Below, one piece after another: positions 17,664-24,987 of a stretch of DNA of 53,309 bases. Within the stretch, counting starts at the first letter, position 1. Each line of letters starts with the position of its first letter. This DNA is from CAYNHF01 sp964397045 (GTDB lineage Bacteria > Actinomycetota > Acidimicrobiia > Spongiisociales > UBA5794): contig CAYNHF010000042.1 in the NCBI GenBank assembly GCA_964397045.1, positions 1 to 53,309 of the forward strand, given 5' to 3'. The position numbers were made by a program, and so were the translations under genes. Below the pieces are notes generated by a model that saw only the letters and a list, made by a program, of their open reading frames with translations, did not search any database and had not been told where the DNA came from.

Positions 17664-17679
17664 TGTGAAGGTTTTCACA
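17664..17679 (+). promoter_or_regulatory. Crp/Fnr-type operator upstream of the nos island
   Basis: TGTGA-AGGTTT-TCACA is a perfect match to the 5-6-5 consensus of Crp/Fnr-family regulators, with the dyad extended to TGTGAA/TTCACA. It lies 45 bases before the Rrf2 start in the divergent alr/rrf2 region, next to AT-rich sequence (TACTAATCAATAG, 17688-17700) that could hold a -10 element. Binding is predicted, not shown; which promoter it acts on is open. Confidence 0.6.
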
Positions 17680-17724
17680 TAGTCAGCTACTAATCAATAG
17701 CCAAAGACTGAGAGTTGTCCGAAG

Positions 17725-18129
17725 ATGCGGCTGGAGCTCACCGGAAAGACCGAACTGACGATACGGGCGCTCAACGAATTGAACCGTCGAGGGAGCACCA
17801 CGGTCACCCGCGGTGAGGACCTCGCCGCCGCACTGGACACCACCAAGAACTACCTCCCCCAGGTGATGTCTCCTCTCGTCTCGCACGGCTGGGTTGCATC
17901 CACCGCCGGACCGAGCGGCGGCTATGCCATCGCTACCAGCAGCGACGACATCTCACTCCTGCAGTTGATCGAAGCCGTCGAAGGCCCAGCCGAAGACGGC
18001 CAATGTGTACTGAAAGGCACTCCGTGTCCGGATCAAGGGCCTTGCGCTCTGCATGAACCTTGGACTCGAGCACGGAGCGCCCTAATGAACGAACTCGCTG
18101 GTACGCCCGTAGCTGAAGTGCACCAGTGA
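17725..18129 (+). CDS. Rrf2-family transcriptional regulator with three cysteines (NsrR-like)
   Basis: 134 residues. The winged-helix half (MRLELTGKTELTIRALNEL ... YLPQVMSPLVSHGWVASTAGPSGGYAIA) is the Rrf2 fold. Cys94, Cys101 and Cys107 (C-x6-C-x5-C) sit where NsrR and IscR bind an iron-sulfur cluster. NsrR senses NO through its cluster, which fits a regulator encoded 19 bp before nosZ. It could instead act as an IscR-like redox sensor. The first-helix residues support DNA binding. It is transcribed with the nos genes and diverges from alr. Confidence 0.88.
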   Translation: MRLELTGKTELTIRALNELNRRGSTTVTRGEDLAAALDTTKNYLPQVMSPLVSHGWVASTAGPSGGYAIATSSDDISLLQLIEAVEGPAEDGQCVLKGTPCPDQGPCALHEPWTRARSALMNELAGTPVAEVHQ

Positions 18130-18148
18130 GTTCCAAACAAGGAGGGTA

Positions 18149-20170
18149 GTGATGCCTAGGAGGTCCACTCGACGAGCGGGACCGGCCCGATACCTTTGGT
18201 CCATCGGGATATTGGTCGCCGTTCTGGCACTGGTCGCGGGAGCGTGCAACAACGACGATGGAGGGTCCGGCAGCAATGCCGGGGCCGACATCATTGCTGA
18301 GCGTGGCTTCACGGATCAGCAGGTGGAAGCGGCTTTGAAGACCTACATGCCGTCGGGCGAGTGGGATCCGTACATCATGTTTGCGTCGGGTGGTCAATCC
18401 GGCCAGATGTTCGCCATTGGTGTCCCGTCGATGCGCTTGTTGAAGAGCATCGCGGTGTTCACCCCCGAACCCTGGCAGGGCTGGGGATATGGCAACGTCG
18501 GCACCGAAGAGACGCTCAGATCCGGTGACGTCGACGGCAACGAAATCAACTGGGCAGACACCCACCATCCGGCACTGTCCGAGACGGGTGGCGACTACGA
18601 CGGTGAGTACATCTTCATCAACGACAAGGCCAACGCCCGGGTAGCGGTAATCGACCTGAGGGACTTCGAGGCGAAGCAAATCGTCAAGAACCCGATCGCC
18701 ATCGTCGATCACGGTGGGACCAAGGTCACGCCGGACACGGACTGGGTCATCCAGGGTGGTCAGTACGCCACTCCGCATGGATGGGAATACGCACCGGTCG
18801 AGCAATACAACGACGTCTACCGGGGCATGGTGACGTTCTGGAAGTTCGATCGTGCCAGCGGACGGATCCTCGAGGATCAGTCGTTCGCCATGGAGCTTCC
18901 GCCGTACTGGCAGGACCTGTGTGATGCGGGCAAACTCGTGTCTGATGGCTGGGTCTTCTGCGGTTCGTTCAACACCGAACGCGCCACCGGTGAAGGCGCA
19001 GACGGCAGTGGAGAACCGTTTGAGGCCGGCGCATCAGCTCGGGACAACGACTACCTCCATGTCATCAATCTGGAAAAGGCAGCCGAGATCGCGGCAGCCG
19101 GCAACACGTTCGACGTCAATGGCTTCCCGGTGGTGGGACTCCAGACATCGATCGATGAAGGCCTGCTGTACTTCGTGCCGGAGCCCAAGAGCCCGCACGG
19201 TTCAGACGTTGCCCCCCGGGGCGACTACATCGTGGTATCAGGCAAGCTCGACCCACACGTGACCATCTACTCGTTCGACAAGATCCAGACCGCCATCGCC
19301 AATCAGGACTGGGAGCCGGACCCTTACGGGGTTCCGATCCTCAATTTCGACAGCGTCATGCAGGCTCAGGTCGAGGTTGGCCTCGGGCCACTCCATACTG
19401 AGTTCGATGCGGACGGGTATGCGTACACCAGCCTGTTCCTGGATAGCACCGTGGCGCGTTGGAGCCTCGGTCCTCCCTACCGCGATGAAGGTTGGAAGCT
19501 CGAAGGTGCAGTGCCGGTGCAATACAACATCGGTCACTTGGCGGCGGCCGAAGGTGACACAGTCGACCCGGACGGCAACTTCCTGGTGGCTTTGAACAAG
19601 TGGTCGATCGATCGCTTCTTCCCGCCGGGGCCGCTGCTTCCGCAGAACTTGCAGCTCGTCGACATCTCGCAGCCTCCTGACTCGAATCCCGAGACCGGCG
19701 GTATGCAGGTGCTCTACGACATGCCGCTCGGGGTTGGTGAGCCGCACTACGCGCAAATCATCAAGGCGGACAAGCTGGCACCCTGGGACGTGTATCCCGA
19801 AATCGGATTCGATCCGGCCATCATGGCGGTGGACCCCAATGCACCTACCCAGGGAACTGAGGGGATCACGCGCAACGGCAATCAGGTCGAAATCAAGATG
19901 ACCGCGATCCGAAGCCACTACACGCCCGATCGAGTCGAGCTCCAGGCAGGAGATGAGGTGACGTGGCATCTCACCAATATCGATACCTCGATCGACGCGA
20001 CGCATGGGTTCTCAATTCCGGCTTACAACGTCAACCTGAGCCTGGAACCCGGCGAGACGGCGACGGTGAAATTCGTGGCAAATCAGAGCGGGACCTTCCC
20101 GTTCTATTGCACCGAGTTCTGCTCGGCGCTGCATCTCGAGATGGCCGGCTACATGCTCGTACAACCGTAG
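18149..20170 (+). CDS. nosZ: Nitrous-oxide reductase NosZ
   Basis: 673 residues with AAGGAGG before the ATG. It reduces N2O to N2 outside the cytoplasmic membrane. N-terminal residues 1-31 are a signal sequence of Sec appearance (RRSTRRAGPARYLW then a Leu/Val core) without a twin-arginine SRRxFLK motif; Cys32 (AGAC) could be lipidated. The propeller domain carries copper-centre histidines such as DTHH (136-139). The C-terminal cupredoxin domain ends in CTEFCSALHLEM: Cys654, Cys658, His662 and Met665 are the complete CuA site. The Sec-type leader and downstream gene order fit the clade II (atypical) group; a phylogeny is needed to assign it firmly. Confidence 0.97.
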   Translation: MMPRRSTRRAGPARYLWSIGILVAVLALVAGACNNDDGGSGSNAGADIIAERGFTDQQVEAALKTYMPSGEWDPYIMFASGGQSGQMFAIGVPSMRLLKSIAVFTPEPWQGWGYGNVGTEETLRSGDVDGNEINWADTHHPALSETGGDYDGEYIFINDKANARVAVIDLRDFEAKQIVKNPIAIVDHGGTKVTPDTDWVIQGGQYATPHGWEYAPVEQYNDVYRGMVTFWKFDRASGRILEDQSFAMELPPYWQDLCDAGKLVSDGWVFCGSFNTERATGEGADGSGEPFEAGASARDNDYLHVINLEKAAEIAAAGNTFDVNGFPVVGLQTSIDEGLLYFVPEPKSPHGSDVAPRGDYIVVSGKLDPHVTIYSFDKIQTAIANQDWEPDPYGVPILNFDSVMQAQVEVGLGPLHTEFDADGYAYTSLFLDSTVARWSLGPPYRDEGWKLEGAVPVQYNIGHLAAAEGDTVDPDGNFLVALNKWSIDRFFPPGPLLPQNLQLVDISQPPDSNPETGGMQVLYDMPLGVGEPHYAQIIKADKLAPWDVYPEIGFDPAIMAVDPNAPTQGTEGITRNGNQVEIKMTAIRSHYTPDRVELQAGDEVTWHLTNIDTSIDATHGFSIPAYNVNLSLEPGETATVKFVANQSGTFPFYCTEFCSALHLEMAGYMLVQP

Positions 20171-20186
20171 GAGACCGAGAGACGTA

Positions 20187-20852
20187 ATGACGTGGCGCGA
20201 CCGGATTCTGGGGCCCCGGGTTCCCCGGGAGGAGATGCAGCAGCATGCCGAGCGGTATCGGATACCGACGGCGCTGTTCTCCCTCGCAGCGTTCCTGCTG
20301 CTGGTAAGCATCTTCTTGCCCTACTGGACAATGCTCCTGAAGGCACCCCAGTTTCCGGACGGTCTGCGCATTTCTGCCTACGTCAACCGTCTCGAGGGCG
20401 ACGTTGTCGAACTCGAAGGGCTCAACCACTACGTGGGACTCGGGTCCTTCGACGACGGCGCCGTTCTCGAGCGATCGATTGCGATCGCTGCAGTTCTGGT
20501 CCTCGGCGGGCTCCTCGCCGCGGCGATTCTCTTTCACAGCCGGTGGGTGGTTCTGTTCACCCTCCCGGCGTTGCTGTTCCCCCTCGTCTTTGTCGCCGAC
20601 CTGCAATGGTGGCTGTGGCGCTACGGCCACAACCTCGACTCTTCAGCTCCTTTCGCCGATGCGGTCGGCGAGTTCACCCCGCCCATCTTCGGTACCGCCG
20701 CCATCGCCCAATTCGACACGCTGGCTCTGCCTGGATGGGGGTGGGTGCTGGCCGTGCTGGCCTCCGTCATCACCGCTATCGGACTGTGGTATCACCGCAA
20801 GGCCTACAAACCGCTCGTAGAGCGGATGACGACGGGGGGCGGCAACGCATGA
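20187..20852 (+). CDS. Four-helix membrane protein of the nos cluster (NosB-like position)
   Basis: 221 residues with four clear hydrophobic helices: ALFSLAAFLLLVSIFLPYW, SIAIAAVLVLGGLLAAAIL, VVLFTLPALLFPLVFVADL and GWVLAVLASVITAIGLWY. Between helices 1 and 2 a soluble loop contains ELEGLNHYVGLGSFDDG, and between 3 and 4 a loop with YGHNLDSSAPF. In clade II nos clusters an integral membrane protein (often called NosB) follows nosZ; this one occupies that place. I cannot show homology to NosB from sequence alone. It overlaps nosD by 4 bp, so it is coupled to copper-centre maturation. Confidence 0.6.
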   Translation: MTWRDRILGPRVPREEMQQHAERYRIPTALFSLAAFLLLVSIFLPYWTMLLKAPQFPDGLRISAYVNRLEGDVVELEGLNHYVGLGSFDDGAVLERSIAIAAVLVLGGLLAAAILFHSRWVVLFTLPALLFPLVFVADLQWWLWRYGHNLDSSAPFADAVGEFTPPIFGTAAIAQFDTLALPGWGWVLAVLASVITAIGLWYHRKAYKPLVERMTTGGGNA

Positions 20853-22240
20853 TGAGGCGACTGGCCCTCGTAGCAGCAGGAGCCGCGCTGTTGGCGCCGA
20901 TCGCGTCCGGTGTTGCCGCCGCCCAAACCGACATCGAACCGAGGGACTTGCAGGCGCTCATCGACACCACTGGAACGGGAGGCGAACTCGTGCTCCCCGC
21001 AGGAACGTACTCGGGAGGGGTCGAGATCACGCGACCGCTGACGATACGCGGTCAAGACGGTACCGTGGTCGACGCCTTCGGTGAGAGCACCGTGATCACG
21101 GTTGAAGCTCCAGATGTCACCCTCACCAATCTGATCATCCGGAATTCGGGCGACTCCCTCGACCGGGAACACTCCGGTGTCGAGGCCAATGCCCCCCGGG
21201 TGACCATTACCAACAACGTTTTCGAGGACGTGCTCTTTGGAGTATTCCTACGCGGAGCTGAGGGGTCCCTCGTTTCGAACAACGAGATCGGCGCCAAGGA
21301 CCTCGGCCCGGCTCGACGCGGCGACGGCATCCGACTGTGGGAAAGCTCCGGCTCGGTGGTGGAAGGCAACACCGTCGCCCACGGTCGCGATGTTGTCCTG
21401 TGGTTCTCCAACGATCTCGTCGTCCAAGACAACGTCATCACTGCGGGCCGGTACGGTCTGCACTTCATGTACTCGGATCAAGCCCTGGTCCAACGCAACG
21501 AACTGAGCAAGAACTCGGTCGGCGCGTTCCTCATGTACAGCAAGGATCTGCGGTTCATCGACAATCTGATCGCTGAGAACAATGGCCCCAGCGGCTATGG
21601 CATCGGCCTCAAGGACATGGACGGCGTCGTGGCAGAAGGCAACCGCTTCATCGACAACCGCATCGGCCTCTACCTCGACAATTCGCCGGGTGACGTCAAC
21701 GTGTATCAACAGTTCCGGCGGAATCTATTTGCGTACAACGATGTGGGAATCATGTTCTTGCCTGCTGTGAAACGAAACCAGTTCAGCGAAAACGCATTCA
21801 TCGACAACGCCGAGCAAGTCGGCATTGCCGGATCGGGACGCTTTGGGGGCAATGATTGGTCGGTTGCCGGCGTGGGCAACTACTGGAGCGATTTCGCCGG
21901 GTACGACGCAGACGGCAATGGCATCGGTGACCGGCCGTACCGCCTGGAAGACTTGTACTCCACCATGACGGACGATTACCCCGAACTTCAGTTCTTCACG
22001 CAGACCCCGGCAGCAAGGGCAATCGATGCCGCCGCGTTGCTGTTCCCCACCTTGCGCCCCGAACCGAAATTGGAGGACTCGGCGCCGCTCGTTCGCCCGC
22101 CACAGATCGCGACAGTCGGCGGCGCGGGAATTCCGACCGGATTGGCGCTTGGGCTGGCGTCGCTGCTGTTGCTTGGCGCCGCCGGGTTGCTGACCGCACT
22201 GGCCCTCCGGTCCCCCCGAAGCAAAGGACTGACCGGATGA
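20849..22240 (+). CDS. nosD: Copper-centre maturation protein NosD
   Basis: 463 residues from ATG 20849 (overlaps the previous stop). Signal peptide 1-26 (ALVAAGAALLAPIASGVAAA) leads to a right-handed beta-helix built of CASH/NosD repeats such as GRYGLHFMYSDQALVQRNEL and IGLYLDNSP. A C-terminal transmembrane helix (LALGLASLLLLGAAGLLTALAL, about 433-455) anchors it. NosD works with the NosFY ABC transporter to supply sulfur for the CuZ site of NosZ in the periplasm-equivalent space. NYWSDFAGYDADGNGIGDRPY is the conserved family end. Confidence 0.93.
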   Translation: MMRRLALVAAGAALLAPIASGVAAAQTDIEPRDLQALIDTTGTGGELVLPAGTYSGGVEITRPLTIRGQDGTVVDAFGESTVITVEAPDVTLTNLIIRNSGDSLDREHSGVEANAPRVTITNNVFEDVLFGVFLRGAEGSLVSNNEIGAKDLGPARRGDGIRLWESSGSVVEGNTVAHGRDVVLWFSNDLVVQDNVITAGRYGLHFMYSDQALVQRNELSKNSVGAFLMYSKDLRFIDNLIAENNGPSGYGIGLKDMDGVVAEGNRFIDNRIGLYLDNSPGDVNVYQQFRRNLFAYNDVGIMFLPAVKRNQFSENAFIDNAEQVGIAGSGRFGGNDWSVAGVGNYWSDFAGYDADGNGIGDRPYRLEDLYSTMTDDYPELQFFTQTPAARAIDAAALLFPTLRPEPKLEDSAPLVRPPQIATVGGAGIPTGLALGLASLLLLGAAGLLTALALRSPRSKGLTG

Positions 22241-23091
22241 TCCGAATCGAGAGCCTCACCAAGCGCTACGGCAAGACGACCGTCGTCGACGACTTCAACG
22301 TCTCGGTTCCGCAGGGCGAAGCGATAGCACTATGGGGACCGAATGGCGCAGGCAAGACCACGGTGGTGCGTTGCATTCTTGGTTTGCTCGAGTTCGAAGG
22401 CAACGTGGAAGTTGGCGGCCTCGATGTCCGCAAGTTCGGCAAGTCGACCCGAAGCCAAATGGGCTACGTCGCGCAGCAACTCGCGTTCTACGACGACCTC
22501 ACCGTCCTCGAAACCCTCGACTTCTCCGCCTCACTTCGTCACTTGCCGACCGAACGGGTCGACGAGGTGCTCGGGTTGGTTGACCTCGGCAGCCACCACG
22601 ACAAGCGGGTGAGGGAGCTTTCCGGCGGGTTGCGGCAGCGCCTTGGGCTCGCTGCGGCACTCCTGCCCGATCCGCCGGTCCTCCTGCTCGACGAGCCGAC
22701 CTCCAACCTCGATGCTGCTGCTCGAGAGTCGGCCGTTGCACTGCTCGATGACCTGCGATCACAAGGCCGCACCCTCGTCGTCACGTCTCATCATCTGGAG
22801 GAGGTTGGGATGCTGGTGGATCGGGTCATCGCAATGGACGAAGGGCACATCACGGTTGAGTGCCCGCCCGCCGAACTCGCCGAACGACTCGGCCTGCGAG
22901 CCTGGCTCCACATCGTCGTCGGCGACGGTCTCCTTGACTCGGCCGTCGACACCCTCACGTCCGACGGGTTCGACGCGCACCGGAACGCGTACGGGGTACT
23001 GGTCGAGGTGTCTGCCCAAGGCAAAGGGCCTGCACTGGCAAGCTTGCAGCGCGCGGGTATCGAGGTCCATGATCTGGAGGTCTGGCGATGA
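22237..23091 (+). CDS. nosF: ABC transporter ATP-binding protein NosF
   Basis: 284 residues, overlapping nosD by ATGA. Walker A is GPNGAGKTT (34-42), the Q-loop is YVAQQLAFYDDLTV, the ABC signature is LSGGLRQRL, Walker B is VLLLDEPTS with the catalytic Glu, and the switch is SHH. It powers the NosDFY complex that matures the NosZ copper-sulfur centre. A short C-terminal domain follows, ending in HDLEVWR. Confidence 0.94.
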   Translation: MIRIESLTKRYGKTTVVDDFNVSVPQGEAIALWGPNGAGKTTVVRCILGLLEFEGNVEVGGLDVRKFGKSTRSQMGYVAQQLAFYDDLTVLETLDFSASLRHLPTERVDEVLGLVDLGSHHDKRVRELSGGLRQRLGLAAALLPDPPVLLLDEPTSNLDAAARESAVALLDDLRSQGRTLVVTSHHLEEVGMLVDRVIAMDEGHITVECPPAELAERLGLRAWLHIVVGDGLLDSAVDTLTSDGFDAHRNAYGVLVEVSAQGKGPALASLQRAGIEVHDLEVWR

Positions 23092-23960
23092 CCACCGCCG
23101 AGGCACGAATCCCCGCGATCTCCGAACGGCCGCAAGCCAGCCTGGTCTTCACCATCGCGCGCAAGGAACTGCGAGATGCCGTGCGCGGGCGCTGGTTCTG
23201 GTTCTACGCCGCCGGATTCGCAATCGTCGCCAGCACCCTCGCTATGGTGGCGCTCCCGGGCTCCCAGGTGTCAGGATTTGGGAGCTTTGGTCGGACCGCG
23301 GCTTCGCTGGTAGCACTGGTGCAGTTGATCGTGCCGTTGATGGGCCTCACCCTCGGCGCACAGAGCCTGGCCGGCCAGAACGAACGCGGCACGCTTCGGT
23401 ACCTGCTGAGCCACCCGGTGAGCCGGACTGAGGCGTTTCTCGGCACCTACCTCGGGTTGCTCGCAGCTCTCTTCGCTACCGTCGCAGGTGGATTCGGCAC
23501 GGCGGGAATCGTCACCGCGATGCGTGGATCGGGCACCAATGCAGGCGCTTTCGTCCGCATCGCGCTGTTGTCCTGGGTGCTCTCAGCCGCCATGCTCGGA
23601 GTCGGGATGCTGATCAGCAGCATCGTACGCAAGGGGAGCAGCGCGCTCGGTGTCGCGGTGTTCATCTGGTTGGCGTTGGCGTTCCTGGGAGACCTCGGCA
23701 TCATGGGGACCGCCGTCGCCACCCGGCTGCCGGCAGAGGCCATATTCGCATCCGCGCTCCTCAACCCGATCGAAGCGTTCCGACTTGCCGCGCTGACTTC
23801 GTTCTCAGGGTCACTCGATGTACTCGGCCCGGTTGGGTCCTATGCGATCGACCGATTTGGCGCCGCCCTCGATCCGCTCATCTTCATGGCTCTGATCGTT
23901 TGGACAGTTGTCCCCGTCGTGGCCGCGTGGTGGTTCTTCACGCGGCGTAAGGATTTGTGA
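23088..23960 (+). CDS. nosY: ABC transporter permease NosY
   Basis: 290 residues with six predicted helices and ATGA overlap with nosF. It fits the ABC-2 permease class of NosY: TIARKELRDAVRGRWFW opening, LTLGAQSLAGQNERGTLRYLLSHPVSRTEAFLGTYLGL (family block before helix 3), and a C-terminal MALIVWTVVPVVAAWWFFTRRKDL helix. It is the membrane part of the NosDFY complex. The stop is 1 bp before the nosL ATG. Confidence 0.92.
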   Translation: MTTAEARIPAISERPQASLVFTIARKELRDAVRGRWFWFYAAGFAIVASTLAMVALPGSQVSGFGSFGRTAASLVALVQLIVPLMGLTLGAQSLAGQNERGTLRYLLSHPVSRTEAFLGTYLGLLAALFATVAGGFGTAGIVTAMRGSGTNAGAFVRIALLSWVLSAAMLGVGMLISSIVRKGSSALGVAVFIWLALAFLGDLGIMGTAVATRLPAEAIFASALLNPIEAFRLAALTSFSGSLDVLGPVGSYAIDRFGAALDPLIFMALIVWTVVPVVAAWWFFTRRKDL

Positions 23961-23961
23961 C

Positions 23962-24573
23962 ATGCGCATCAGTTTCCCCCGATCGCAATGGTTTGCCCTG
24001 CTCCTCACGGTGTCGCTGCTGGGCGGCCTGGCCGCAGCCTGTGGCAGTGCGGAGGCCGCCGCGGGCCCGCCCGAAATCAAGTACGGCCGTGACATCTGTG
24101 TTGAGTGCAACATGGTCATCTCGGAGACGCGGTTCGCGGCGGCCTACCGACTCGATGATGGTAGCGAGATGGCATTCGATGACATCGGTGGCATGCTGAA
24201 ACACAATCACGAGACCGGCGAGATGACGGGCGTCGTCACCTGGGTGCACGACTTTCAGACTGAGGAGTGGGTGGAAGCCGCTGCGGCGTTTTTCGTGCCG
24301 ACCCGTTCGGTCGCCACTCCGATGGCGCACGGCATCGTCGCCTTCGCCGATCACTCGCGGGCGATGGAGTTCGCGGCGGGGGTTGACGGCGAGGTCATCG
24401 ACTGGGATACGGTCTTGCTGCTCCCGATCGTTGATGGTCTCGTCGGCCACCACCACGAAGGCGCCGATGCGGCGGACGGGATGAGCGACGAAGATATTGA
24501 TCATGACGAAGCCATGGGAAACGACGAAGATATGAACCACATCGAAAACCACGACACGGAGGGTGATGCCTGA
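23962..24573 (+). CDS. nosL: Copper chaperone lipoprotein NosL
   Basis: 203 residues from ATG 23962. A signal sequence ends at a Cys27 lipobox (LAAAC). The NosL hallmark CVECNM (Cys46, Cys49, Met51) is the Cu(I) site. The mid part with DDGSEMAFDDIGGMLKHN and DFQTEEWVEAAAAFFV matches the family. Beyond the normal end the protein has a His/Asp/Glu-rich tail of about 40 residues (GHHHEGADAADG ... DHDEAMGNDED) that looks metal-binding and is not a usual NosL part. It delivers copper to NosZ. Confidence 0.93.
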   Translation: MRISFPRSQWFALLLTVSLLGGLAAACGSAEAAAGPPEIKYGRDICVECNMVISETRFAAAYRLDDGSEMAFDDIGGMLKHNHETGEMTGVVTWVHDFQTEEWVEAAAAFFVPTRSVATPMAHGIVAFADHSRAMEFAAGVDGEVIDWDTVLLLPIVDGLVGHHHEGADAADGMSDEDIDHDEAMGNDEDMNHIENHDTEGDA

Positions 24574-24977
24574 TGAGGAAGCGACTGACGATCCTGCTGA
24601 TCGCCGGCGCAGTGATGCTGACCGCCTGCGGCGGCAGCGACAGCGACGACGATGACGGAAGCTCCGGGTCGGAGACAACGGCACCGGCTGCCCCCGCGGG
24701 AGATGCGGCTCGTGGCGCAGAACTGTATGTCGGCAGCTGTCAGGCCTGTCACGGCCCCGGTGGCGTTGGGGTTGAAGGACTCGGCAAGCCGTGGGTCGAC
24801 AGCGTCTTCATCGGCGGCCAGACCGACGATGGCCTGATCGCCTTCATCAGGATCGGACGCCCCACCGATGATCCGGAGAACACCACGGGCATCCTGATGC
24901 CGCCCAAAGGCGGCAACCCGGCTCTGAGCGACGAGGACCTCGCAGACATCGTGGCCTACATGCGGACGATCAACTGA
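24573..24977 (+). CDS. Monohaem cytochrome c lipoprotein
   Basis: 134 residues from ATG 24573, overlapping the nosL stop by 1 bp (TGATG). Lipobox LTAC gives Cys19; an acidic Ser-rich linker follows. Haem binding is CQACH (Cys56, Cys59, His60), and Met109 in TGILMPPKGG is the likely sixth ligand. LSDEDLADIVAYMRTI is the class-I cytochrome c C-terminal helix. In the nos cluster it is the most likely electron donor to NosZ CuA, as NosC-type cytochromes are in other clusters. It ends 10 bp from the convergent nnr stop. Confidence 0.9.
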   Translation: MRKRLTILLIAGAVMLTACGGSDSDDDDGSSGSETTAPAAPAGDAARGAELYVGSCQACHGPGGVGVEGLGKPWVDSVFIGGQTDDGLIAFIRIGRPTDDPENTTGILMPPKGGNPALSDEDLADIVAYMRTIN

Positions 24978-24987
24978 TCCGATCCGG

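Noticed and set aside
18149..18250. Tat signal on NosZ
   Set aside because: The RR pairs are not followed by x-F-L-K; the leader looks Sec or lipoprotein type.
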